From: an uncultured Oscillospiraceae bacterium
Lineage (GTDB): Bacteria; Bacillota; Clostridia; Oscillospirales; Oscillospiraceae
NCBI GenBank assembly: GCA_900769835.1
Contig: CAAGIE010000073.1
Span: 1-9,396 of the forward strand
Direction of reading: 5' to 3'
Length of the DNA: 9,396 nt
Notes under the pieces: generated by a model
The model's input: only the letters and a program-made list of their open reading frames with translations
What the model was told of the DNA's origin: nothing
Database searches by the model: none
Made by a program: the position numbers and the translations under genes
In this document: positions 1 to 6,128 of the stretch, piece by piece
Layout: each line of letters begins with the position of its first letter
Numbering within the stretch: the stretch's first letter is position 1

Positions 1-426
1 GATGCCGGCCAGGCTGCCCAGCTCAGCTTCGACAACAACACCGTGGTCATGGGCGTACTCAACGACCTTCTTGGTGATGGCGATGTTCTCTTCGAAGGAG
101 TGGGAGGAAGCGTCCATCATAACGGAGGTGAAGCCGCCGTCGATGCAGGACTTGCAGGTCTCGAAGCTGTCACCGTGGTCCAGGTGCAGAGCGATGGGAA
201 TGTTGGGGCACTCGATCACAGCGGCCTCAACCAGTTTTACCAGGTAGGTGGGGTTCGCATACTCGCGAGCGCCCTTGGAAACCTGCAGGATAACGGGAGC
301 GTTCTCTTCCTTACAAGCCTCGGTGATCGCCTGAACGATCTCCATGTTGTTAACGTTGAAAGCGCCGATAGCGTAGCCGCCGTCGTATGCCTTCTTGAAC
401 ATTTCGGTAGTAGTTACAAGAGCCAT
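1..426 (-). CDS. fba: Class II fructose-bisphosphate aldolase, N-terminal part (cut by window edge)
   Basis: The 142 codons read from the ATG at 426-424 give the N-terminal half of a class II (zinc-dependent) aldolase, which cleaves fructose-1,6-bisphosphate to dihydroxyacetone phosphate and glyceraldehyde-3-phosphate in cytosolic glycolysis and gluconeogenesis. Seen in order: the GAFNVNN strand near residues 21-27; LHLDHGDSFE at about 80-89, where D83 is the expected catalytic acid and H84 a zinc ligand; SVMMDASS near 101-108; and VEAELGSLAG at 132-141. Family members run to about 280-310 residues, so the distal zinc histidines and the C-terminus lie outside the window. The start is supported by an AAAGGAAG ribosome site a few bases upstream. 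The gene is divergent from pfp, the preceding glycolytic enzyme, and has its own promoter. Codon choice is strongly biased (mostly AAG for Lys, C-ending codons), as expected of a highly expressed gene. Nothing looks broken. Confidence 0.96.
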   Translation of the reverse strand, partial: MALVTTTEMFKKAYDGGYAIGAFNVNNMEIVQAITEACKEENAPVILQVSKGAREYANPTYLVKLVEAAVIECPNIPIALHLDHGDSFETCKSCIDGGFTSVMMDASSHSFEENIAITKKVVEYAHDHGVVVEAELGSLAGI

Positions 427-449
427 AATGTTCTTCCTTTCTCATTTGC

Positions 450-470
450 CGGGCTTTGCCCGAATTTTTT
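450..470 (-). promoter_or_regulatory. Short stem-loop in the fba 5' leader
   Basis: CGGGC (450-454) and GCCCG (458-462) form a 5-bp GC stem with a 3-nt loop, next to a T-tract at 465-470 on the plus strand. In the fba transcript this hairpin falls near the 5' end of the leader, before the ribosome site. On the plus strand it looks like a small intrinsic terminator, but no plus-strand gene lies upstream, so a leader-stability or structural role in fba mRNA is the more natural reading. The role is inferred. Confidence 0.4.
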
Positions 471-478
471 ACGAGTAC

Positions 479-506
479 ATTATAGCACAAATTCCCGGCA
501 TTTCAA
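479..506 (-). promoter_or_regulatory. Predicted sigma-A promoter for fba
   Basis: On the minus strand, TTGAAA (501-506) is followed after 16 bp by TATAAT (479-484). The -10 is preceded by TGC, which gives an extended -10 (TGnTATAAT). The predicted start of transcription is near 472, leaving a leader of about 45 nt. The match to consensus is seen directly; promoter activity is inferred. Confidence 0.8.
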
Positions 507-511
507 TAACT

Positions 512-523
512 AAATTATAATTT
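512..523. repeat. Perfect 12-bp AT palindrome between divergent promoters
   Basis: AAATTATAATTT is identical to its own reverse complement. It sits 5 bp from the predicted fba -35 box (501-506) and 4 bp from the predicted pfp -35 box (528-533), almost centred between them. It also contains a TATAAT on each strand, but neither copy has a convincing -35 partner. It could be an operator, an UP-like element, or chance in AT-rich DNA. Confidence 0.45.
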
Positions 524-527
524 CCTA

Positions 528-556
528 TTTACCTTTCCATAAAAATGCGTTATAAT
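528..556 (+). promoter_or_regulatory. Predicted sigma-A promoter for pfp
   Basis: TTTACC (528-533) and a perfect TATAAT (551-556) are separated by 17 bp. The predicted transcription start is near 563, giving a leader of about 34 nt that contains the ribosome site AAGGAG at 581-586, ten bases before the pfp ATG. The -35 is a moderate match and the -10 perfect. Confidence 0.8.
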
Positions 557-596
557 CGTTAAGAATGTAAAAATAACCCTAAGGAGTGTTAAAAAC

Positions 597-2258
597 ATGA
601 AGCTTTCCCCCATGCAGCTGGCTCGTTATGAGTACCAGCCCAAGCTCCCCGGTATGCTGCGCAACGGCATTAGCGCCATTTGCGTCAAGAACGGCGAGGC
701 TACCCAGAGTGTTGCCGATCAGGAGAAGATCGCCGCTCTGTTCCCCAACACCTACGGCAAGAACGAGATCACCTTCCAGAAGGGTCAGAACACCGCTCCT
801 GCTAAGAAGCAGGTTGTTGGCGTGATTCTGTCCGGCGGTCAGGCACCCGGCGGCCACAATGTTATTTGCGGTCTGTACGATGCCCTGAAGGCCACCGACA
901 AGGACAATGTTCTCTACGGTTTCAAGGGCGGCCCCAGCGGTCTCATTGACGATGACTACCTCATTTTCGACGACGCCTACATCAACGCTTACCGCAACAC
1001 CGGCGGTTTCGACATCATCGGCTCCGGCCGTACCAAACTGGAGACTCAGGAGCAGTTCGCCATCGTGGCAGAAAACTGCAAGAAGCACGGCATCAACGCT
1101 CTGGTGATCATCGGCGGCGACGACTCCAACACCAACGCCGCAGTGCTGGCTGAGTACTTTGCCGCGCAGAACGCAGGCATCCAGGTCATCGGCTGCCCCA
1201 AGACCATCGACGGCGACCTGAAGAACGAGGACATCGAGTGCTCCTTCGGCTTCGACACCGCAACCAAGACCTATGCCGAGATCGTTGGCAACATCGAGCG
1301 CGACGCCAACTCCGCTAAGAAGTACTGGCACTTTGTGAAGGTCATGGGCCGCTCCGCTTCCCACGTGGCGCTGGAGACCGCTCTGCAGACCTGCCCCAAC
1401 ATCTGCCTCATCGGTGAGGAAGTTGCCGCCAAGAAGATGAGCCTGGCTCAGATCACCGACTACATTGCTGACTCCGTTGCCAACCGCGCCGCTAAGGGCT
1501 GGAACTTCGGCGTTGCCATCATCCCCGAGGGCATCGTGGAGTTCGTTCCCGAGTTCTCCGTGCTGATCAGCGAGATCAACGAGCTGCTGGCCGGCGCTAA
1601 GGCTGACGCTTTCAACGCTCTGCCCACCTGGGAAGAGAAGTACGCTTTCATCAAGGCCGGTCTGACCGAGGCTTCCATGAACGTCTTTGCGATCCTGCCC
1701 CAGACCATTCAGCAGCAGTTGTTCCTGGAGCGCGATCCCCACGGCAACGTGCAGGTTTCCCTCATCGAGTCCGAAAAACTGTTCTCCGAGATGGTCAAGA
1801 ACAATCTGGCCGCCCGCAAGGCTGCCGGCACCTACAAGGGCAAGTTCGCTCCCCTGCATCACTTCCTGGGCTACGAAGGCCGCTGCGCTTTCCCCTCCAA
1901 CTTCGATGCTGACTACTGCTACAGCCTGGGCTACAACGCCTTTATGCTGATCCAGTACGGCTACACCGGCTACCTTTCCAAGGTTTCCAACCTGTCCGCT
2001 CCCGCAGAGGAGTGGGTGGCAGGCGGTATGCCCATCACCAAGATGATGAACATCGAGCGCCGCCACGGCGCTGACAAGCCCGTTATCCGCAAGGCTCTGG
2101 TGGAGCTGGACGGCAAGCCCTTCACCTACTTCGCTTCCGTTCGCGAAATGTGGGCAAACGACACCTGCTATGTCTACCCCGGCGCTATCCAGTACTGGGG
2201 TCCCAGCCAGGTCTGCGACACCACTACCGTCACCCTGGCTCTGGAGCAGAGCAAGTAA
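597..2258 (+). CDS. pfp: PPi-dependent 6-phosphofructokinase, long type
   Basis: This 553-residue protein phosphorylates fructose-6-phosphate using pyrophosphate, the reversible committed step of glycolysis in many anaerobes. Seen in the translation: the nucleotide/PPi-loop strand GVILSGGQAPGG (75-86); GGDDSNT (173-179), where D176 replaces the Gly typical of ATP enzymes; PKTIDGD (201-207), with K202 in place of Gly and D205 as the expected catalytic base; MGRSASH (250-256); and GYEGRCAFPSNFD (425-437), typical of the long PFP clade related to the plant beta subunit. D176 plus K202 is the known signature of PPi rather than ATP use. The length suits the ~550-residue clade, so the gene is complete. 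The start is fixed by AAGGAG at 581-586. It is a single-gene unit between its own promoter and a terminator, divergent from fba, which acts on its product. Codon use is strongly biased, suggesting high expression. Confidence 0.96.
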   Translation: MKLSPMQLARYEYQPKLPGMLRNGISAICVKNGEATQSVADQEKIAALFPNTYGKNEITFQKGQNTAPAKKQVVGVILSGGQAPGGHNVICGLYDALKATDKDNVLYGFKGGPSGLIDDDYLIFDDAYINAYRNTGGFDIIGSGRTKLETQEQFAIVAENCKKHGINALVIIGGDDSNTNAAVLAEYFAAQNAGIQVIGCPKTIDGDLKNEDIECSFGFDTATKTYAEIVGNIERDANSAKKYWHFVKVMGRSASHVALETALQTCPNICLIGEEVAAKKMSLAQITDYIADSVANRAAKGWNFGVAIIPEGIVEFVPEFSVLISEINELLAGAKADAFNALPTWEEKYAFIKAGLTEASMNVFAILPQTIQQQLFLERDPHGNVQVSLIESEKLFSEMVKNNLAARKAAGTYKGKFAPLHHFLGYEGRCAFPSNFDADYCYSLGYNAFMLIQYGYTGYLSKVSNLSAPAEEWVAGGMPITKMMNIERRHGADKPVIRKALVELDGKPFTYFASVREMWANDTCYVYPGAIQYWGPSQVCDTTTVTLALEQSK

Positions 2259-2267
2259 TCCATAAAG

Positions 2268-2305
2268 AAAACCCCCGATGCTTTTGAGCATCGGGGGAAT
2301 TTTTT
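2268..2305. terminator. Bidirectional intrinsic terminator between convergent genes
   Basis: A perfect 10-bp stem, CCCCCGATGC (2272-2281) with GCATCGGGGG (2288-2297), closes a 6-nt loop (11 bp if T2282-A2287 pair). It is preceded by an A-tract (2268-2271) and followed by AATTTTTT (2298-2305). On the plus strand it ends pfp, whose stop is 13 bases upstream of the stem. On the minus strand the same stem, followed by TTTTCTTT, ends the membrane-protein gene that stops at 2304. Confidence 0.93.
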
Positions 2306-3074
2306 ATTTCTTGGTGACACCCAGAACCTGCTCCAGATATCTCTGGTAGTTGGCCATGGTGTTCTCCATACCGTTTGTTTCCATCAGTTGGGTGATGTCG
2401 TCACTGTTCATTGTGATCTCCACCACCGTGTCGGCTGCCTGGGACACTTCCGTGTAACCCTGACCCTTGAGCACTTCAAACAGACAGGTCAGGTCGGATG
2501 CATCGCTGACGATAAAGTAGAGATAAACTGCCTCCACCTTATCCACCTCGGCATCCTTATAGACCACAACAGAGGTTTCCACGCCGCCCAGAAGCGGAAG
2601 CGGAGCAGGCTGATAGATCATCTCCTGCCACTCGTCCTTGGGCAGGTCGTGAAGTTCGCCCTCTTCGTCGCGATATCTGCGGGCCCAGCCGTCACTGTCG
2701 AAGACCATCCAGCCGTTCTCGTGGGCCACGGGCTGGGTAGTCTGGGAATAGCCGGTGCCGTCGCAGAGGTAATCTTTGGCATCACTGTCCACAAACTGGA
2801 CTGCGTTCTCCACCTCAAAGCCCTTGGGGGTCTCGTGGTAGAACTCTTCGGAGATCTGGACACCGGGACCTTTCTTGCCGTACTTCTTGTCCACCTTGAT
2901 GACCACTGCCACCACGATGGCCACCACCAGCACCACCGCCAATGCGGCGATCACTGCGCTCAGGCCACGGTTTTCAGAACATTTCTTAACGATATTCTGC
3001 AGCCACTTGGGCATTTTGCTCTTTTTTGCCGCTACGGGGCGCTTGCCCTTTACGTGCTTCTTTTTCTTAGACAT
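2304..3074 (-). CDS. Hypothetical single-pass membrane protein with extracytoplasmic domain
   Basis: I do not recognise this 256-residue protein. Residues 1-37 are very basic (runs of Lys and Arg) and should stay in the cytoplasm. Residues about 38-60 are an uninterrupted Ala/Val/Ile/Leu membrane segment, and DKKYGKKGP follows. The remaining roughly 190 residues are acidic and soluble-looking, and should lie outside the cell as a type II single-pass topology. The external part contains a Trp/Asp-rich patch (NGWMVFDSDGWARRY, about residues 120-134) and alternating hydrophobic beta-like strands. There is no lipobox, sortase signal or enzyme motif that I can identify. The ATG at 3074 is supported by AGGAGG (3080-3085), 5 bases upstream. 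It has its own well-formed promoter, follows the TraX-family gene, and converges on pfp at the shared terminator. A role in envelope sensing or assembly is possible but nothing in the sequence establishes it. Confidence 0.85.
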   Translation of the reverse strand: MSKKKKHVKGKRPVAAKKSKMPKWLQNIVKKCSENRGLSAVIAALAVVLVVAIVVAVVIKVDKKYGKKGPGVQISEEFYHETPKGFEVENAVQFVDSDAKDYLCDGTGYSQTTQPVAHENGWMVFDSDGWARRYRDEEGELHDLPKDEWQEMIYQPAPLPLLGGVETSVVVYKDAEVDKVEAVYLYFIVSDASDLTCLFEVLKGQGYTEVSQAADTVVEITMNSDDITQLMETNGMENTMANYQRYLEQVLGVTKK

Positions 3075-3100
3075 AGGAGCCTCCTCGAGGGTTTTTCGTT

Positions 3101-3129
3101 ATTTTAACACGGAAAAGATGGTTCGTCAA
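3101..3129 (-). promoter_or_regulatory. Predicted sigma-A promoter for the 256-residue membrane protein
   Basis: On the minus strand, TTGACG (3124-3129) and TAAAAT (3101-3106) are separated by exactly 17 bp, directly after the TraX-family stop codon (3132-3130). Each box matches consensus at five of six positions. The predicted start near 3095 gives a leader of only about 20 nt. The last gene of the minus-strand series can therefore be expressed independently of the sugar-transport genes upstream. Confidence 0.78.
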
Positions 3130-3909
3130 CTAAAACACTACTGCGCGGACCACACCCGCCGCCAGCAACAGCGCGGGGTATGCCACCAGTCGACCCCAAC
3201 CGAAATCGGAGCCTTTTTCGCCGTTATAAAAATGCACCAGAATCATGGCCAGAGGGGTCGCCACATAGTAGAACGCGCCGAACAACGGCCAGCACAAAAG
3301 ACCTGCCACAATGCCGAAAATCAGCCGCAGAGCGGGCTTTTCCCGGAAATTCCACAGTACGGAAACCATCAGCACCACACAGGCACCCTCGTCGATATGG
3401 AGAATTCTCGTCCAGAGGAGCACCGCCAGGGTGATCACGCCACGCAGGATGATATTGCCCGCAGAGTTGTCGGGGTAGCGCATAAAGAACATCAGCATCA
3501 CCAGGGAGAACAGTCCGCCAAACACCGGGTTCAGTGTGGTCAGGTTCAAAAACACGCTCTCGGTGGCAAAGTCAAACAGCACCTCGCTCACCAGCGCCAC
3601 TGCGCCCACACGCATTAAGTACTTGGTAAAGTCCCGGGTATGGAGAGAGCCCTCCACCAAAAGCAGAGAGAACAACACTGTCGCGCAGGCATTGACACCC
3701 TGGCAGATCAGCGCCGCCACCATCAGATTGCGGGTCTGGTCATTATCAAACAGTTCCAGCATTTTCGCATCGGTGGTGCCGGCATCCACGCCCAAAACAC
3801 CCCGCAGGATGATCACCATACCCACAATACCCACTGTGGCGCACACCAGCGCCCAGGTACGCAGGTGGCCAATGGTCACACCGCTATTTTTCTGTTCTTT
3901 TAATCTCAT
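3130..3909 (-). CDS. TraX-family polytopic membrane protein (divergent)
   Basis: The 259-residue protein is almost entirely hydrophobic, with about seven or eight predicted membrane segments. Its centre and C-terminus follow the TraX pattern: LLLVEGSLHTRDFTKYLMR (83-100), SEVLFDFA (108-115), FFMRYPDN (141-148), YNGEKG (228-233) and a terminal aromatic YP pair (244-245). TraX of plasmid F acetylates the N-terminus of pilin; chromosomal TraX-like proteins are common in Bacillota, are distantly related to membrane acyltransferases, and mostly lack a known substrate. As I recall the family, a His usually follows the YP pair by two residues; here the stretch is YPALLLAAG, so that His appears absent. 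The N-terminal segment is also divergent. The ATG is supported by AAGGAG seven bases upstream. The gene follows malG by about 40 bp, separated by a strong hairpin. No conjugation genes are present, so a pilin role is not supported. An acyl transfer role on a surface molecule is a guess. Confidence 0.68.
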   Translation of the reverse strand: MRLKEQKNSGVTIGHLRTWALVCATVGIVGMVIILRGVLGVDAGTTDAKMLELFDNDQTRNLMVAALICQGVNACATVLFSLLLVEGSLHTRDFTKYLMRVGAVALVSEVLFDFATESVFLNLTTLNPVFGGLFSLVMLMFFMRYPDNSAGNIILRGVITLAVLLWTRILHIDEGACVVLMVSVLWNFREKPALRLIFGIVAGLLCWPLFGAFYYVATPLAMILVHFYNGEKGSDFGWGRLVAYPALLLAAGVVRAVVF

Positions 3910-3924
3910 AGTTTTTCTCCTTAT

Positions 3925-3944
3925 CGGGCGCCCGTGGGCGCCCG
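3925..3944 (-). repeat. GC-rich perfect inverted repeat between malG and the TraX gene
   Basis: CGGGCGCCC (3925-3933) and GGGCGCCCG (3936-3944) form a perfect 9-bp stem, realistically an 8-bp stem with a 4-nt loop. It lies 4 bases after the malG stop and about 2 bases before the AAGGAG of the TraX-family gene. No U-tract follows on the minus strand, so it is not a classical terminator. It may protect the malEFG message from 3' decay or reduce translation of the next gene; both are inferences. Confidence 0.6.
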
Positions 3945-3948
3945 TTGG

Positions 3949-4788
3949 TTATCCTTTTACCGCGCCGCTGACCGCTTCCCGATAAAACCGCTGGGTCACC
4001 AGGAAAAGCGCCGCCACCGGCACACTCACCAGCACCGCACCGGCGCAAAACCGGGTGTACCAGTCAAACACATATTCTTTTTCCAGCATGCTCCACAGGC
4101 CGATGGACACCGTAAAGTATCTGGCATTTGCCCGCACGATGACCCGTGCAAACACAAAGTCCATCCACGGGATCATAAAGGAGGTGATGAGTTGATACAC
4201 CACCATAGGTCGGGACAGAGGCAAGGTGATCCTGCGGAAAATCTGCCAGCGGGTACATCCGTCCAGCGCCGCGGCTTCGTCCAGCGCCTTGGGGATGGTA
4301 TCCATATACCCCTTCATCACGAAAAACTGACTCCCCGCCCCTGCGGAAAACACGATCACCAGCGCCAGCGGGATCCGATCCCCCTCCGTCAGCCCCAGAG
4401 CCTTCAGCAGGAAATACACCGCCACCATAGACATAAACCCGGGGAACAGATTTAAGATCAGCGCCAGATCCATAAAGGGTTTTCGCATCCGCCACCGCAG
4501 GCGGCTGGTGCAATAGGCAACGCTCAGCACAAAAAAGGTGCTGATCACGCAGGTAAACGCGGCGATCACAAAGGTGTTGAGGAACATTCTGCCGAAGTCC
4601 AGCACCTCGGTTTCCGTAAAAAGCCGCAGATAGTTTTGGAAAGTGAAGTCCCTGGGAAAGAATGTGGTGATGAACTGCCCCTGACTTTTGCGGAAACTAT
4701 GGGCCACCAGCCACACAAAGGGAATCAGCCAAAATCCGCAGATTCCTGCCAGAAGCAGATGCATTCCCCGTTTTTTCCATTTTTTCAT
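3949..4788 (-). CDS. Sugar ABC transporter permease, MalG/GanQ/MdxG type
   Basis: The 279-residue protein is one of two membrane subunits of a CUT1-type carbohydrate importer. It has six predicted membrane segments starting near residues 8-29, the FPGFMSMVAVYFLLK segment (115-129) typical of maltodextrin/galactan-type permeases, and the cytoplasmic EAA loop DEAAALDGC...RRITLP (170-190) that docks onto the ATPase. The C-terminal GAVKG is usual for the MalG branch. Length is normal. Translation starts at the ATG overlapping the malF stop (ATGA, 4785-4788), and a strong GAGGAGGG ribosome site lies inside the last codons of malF, so the two subunits should be made together. Substrate is assigned only by resemblance: maltooligosaccharide or galactooligosaccharide are the likely choices. 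The ATPase is not in the window. Confidence 0.93.
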   Translation of the reverse strand: MKKWKKRGMHLLLAGICGFWLIPFVWLVAHSFRKSQGQFITTFFPRDFTFQNYLRLFTETEVLDFGRMFLNTFVIAAFTCVISTFFVLSVAYCTSRLRWRMRKPFMDLALILNLFPGFMSMVAVYFLLKALGLTEGDRIPLALVIVFSAGAGSQFFVMKGYMDTIPKALDEAAALDGCTRWQIFRRITLPLSRPMVVYQLITSFMIPWMDFVFARVIVRANARYFTVSIGLWSMLEKEYVFDWYTRFCAGAVLVSVPVAALFLVTQRFYREAVSGAVKG

Positions 4789-6128
4789 CGAAATCCCTCC
4801 TCATTTTTGTAGGCCGCCGTCCTGCGGTAGGTCAAAAGCGACACCGCCGACAATATGAGGAAGGTAAAAATACCGATGACCGCGGCTAAATTGTACCGCT
4901 GCTGATCCACCGATAACTTATATAGCCAGGTAACCAGAAGATCTGTCTTGCCCGCCGAGTCCCCCACCGCAATGGGTTCGCCACGGGTGAACAGCCAGAT
5001 CACATTGAAATTGTTGATATTGGCGGTGAACTGGGTGATCAGGTACGGCCCCATCACAAAGAGCATATAGGGCAGTGTGATGTGGCGGAACACTTTCCCC
5101 GCCCCCGCGCCGTCCAGACGGGCGGCCTCGTAAAGTTGACCGGGAATATTTTTCAGCACCCCCGTCACCTGCAAGACCGTAAATGGGATACCCACCCACA
5201 GATTGACGAGGATCACCAGTGTCCTTGCCCAGACGGCATCCTGCAAAAAGGGATAGTCCCCCGGGAGCAGTCGGTTGATGATCCCCTGGGGCTGGAACAT
5301 AGACCGCAGTACCAGCAACGACACAAACTGCGGCACCGCCGCCGTGACGGACAGAACACCGCGGAACAATCCGGGAAAGCGGATCTCCGGGCGGTTGATC
5401 AGCATTGCCAGCAACAGTCCCAGAATGAAATTGAGAAAAGTGGCGAGAAACGCCCACACCAGCGTCCAGCCCAGCACACCCCAGAACTGCCGTCCAATGG
5501 CGGCATTGGGGTCGAACACCGAGAGGAAATTCCGCAGACCCACCCAGTCGAAAAGCACTAACTTGTCATTGACCTGAGAAAAGTCTGTGAACGCCATACT
5601 CATCATATACAAAAGTGGAATAATTGTAAAGACAAATAAGCAGGCTGCGGGCAAAAACATCAGAGATCGATGCACTTTTTCGTCCCCCAGCATCTGCACC
5701 TCTCCCAAAAGAGAAGGAAATGCCCCGCCGCGTTTTCGGGCGATCAGCGCCCGATAACCGCCGATCACCGAACTTCGCCAGCAGAGGAAAAAGCCGAAAA
5801 GCAACGCGATACACACGATGCCGTACAAAAGGATCAGTTGGGAGCGGTCACCGGGGGTGTAGACATAGACCCCCAGCGCGTCATCCCAGACCTCCCGCTG
5901 GGGCTGACTGCCCAAAGACGGCAACATCCCGATCCGGTACAGACCGCCGCCGGGGAGCAAAAAGAATGCCCCCGCCGCCAGTTGCAGCAGAAAATAGCCG
6001 GCGGCTTTCCCCCACTGCCCTGCCCGCAAATGGCCGAAGCCCATAAAAAAGCAGGAAAGCCGTACCGGTGCGCCGCCTTGTTGTAAGGCGGTCAGAAATT
6101 CTGACCGCCTGCGTTTTATTCTTCTCAT
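4785..6128 (-). CDS. Sugar ABC transporter permease, MalF/GanP/MdxF type
   Basis: At 447 residues this is a long MalF-type permease. Residues 1-10 are very basic. Residues about 25-60 and 97-117 form extra hydrophobic segments with a hydrophilic stretch between them, before the core permease starts near residue 157; E. coli MalF has a comparable additional N-terminal region. The core has about six membrane segments and the EAA loop YEAARLDGAGAGKVFRHI...LP (333-353) that contacts the ATPase, plus NINNFNVIWLFTRG (370-383), characteristic of maltodextrin/galactan permeases. The ATG overlaps the malE stop by four bases (6125-6128). Only a weak GGTGG precedes it, so its translation probably depends on ribosomes finishing malE. 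It pairs with the MalG-type subunit. The substrate is inferred, not shown. Confidence 0.93.
   Translation of the reverse strand: MRRIKRRRSEFLTALQQGGAPVRLSCFFMGFGHLRAGQWGKAAGYFLLQLAAGAFFLLPGGGLYRIGMLPSLGSQPQREVWDDALGVYVYTPGDRSQLILLYGIVCIALLFGFFLCWRSSVIGGYRALIARKRGGAFPSLLGEVQMLGDEKVHRSLMFLPAACLFVFTIIPLLYMMSMAFTDFSQVNDKLVLFDWVGLRNFLSVFDPNAAIGRQFWGVLGWTLVWAFLATFLNFILGLLLAMLINRPEIRFPGLFRGVLSVTAAVPQFVSLLVLRSMFQPQGIINRLLPGDYPFLQDAVWARTLVILVNLWVGIPFTVLQVTGVLKNIPGQLYEAARLDGAGAGKVFRHITLPYMLFVMGPYLITQFTANINNFNVIWLFTRGEPIAVGDSAGKTDLLVTWLYKLSVDQQRYNLAAVIGIFTFLILSAVSLLTYRRTAAYKNEEGFR

Noticed and set aside
450..470. Plus-strand intrinsic terminator before pfp
   Set aside because: The stem is only 5 bp and there is no plus-strand gene upstream; it lies before the pfp promoter. 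Kept only as a leader hairpin of fba.
579..2291. A 570-codon open frame antisense to pfp
   Set aside because: It lies wholly opposite a gene with intact PFP motifs, is low-complexity (Val, Gly, Leu, Ala rich), and arises from the strong codon bias of pfp. It has no ribosome site or domain and reads across the terminator.
3075..3090. Overlapping palindromes (AGGAGCCTCCT, CCTCGAGG) at the ribosome site of the 256-residue protein
   Set aside because: The arms are adjacent, leaving loops too small for a stable hairpin; probably a by-product of the SD sequence followed by its complement.
2388..3107. A 239-codon plus-strand open frame
   Set aside because: Rich in His, Val and Leu and antisense to a gene with its own promoter, AGGAGG site, basic tail and membrane segment on the minus strand.
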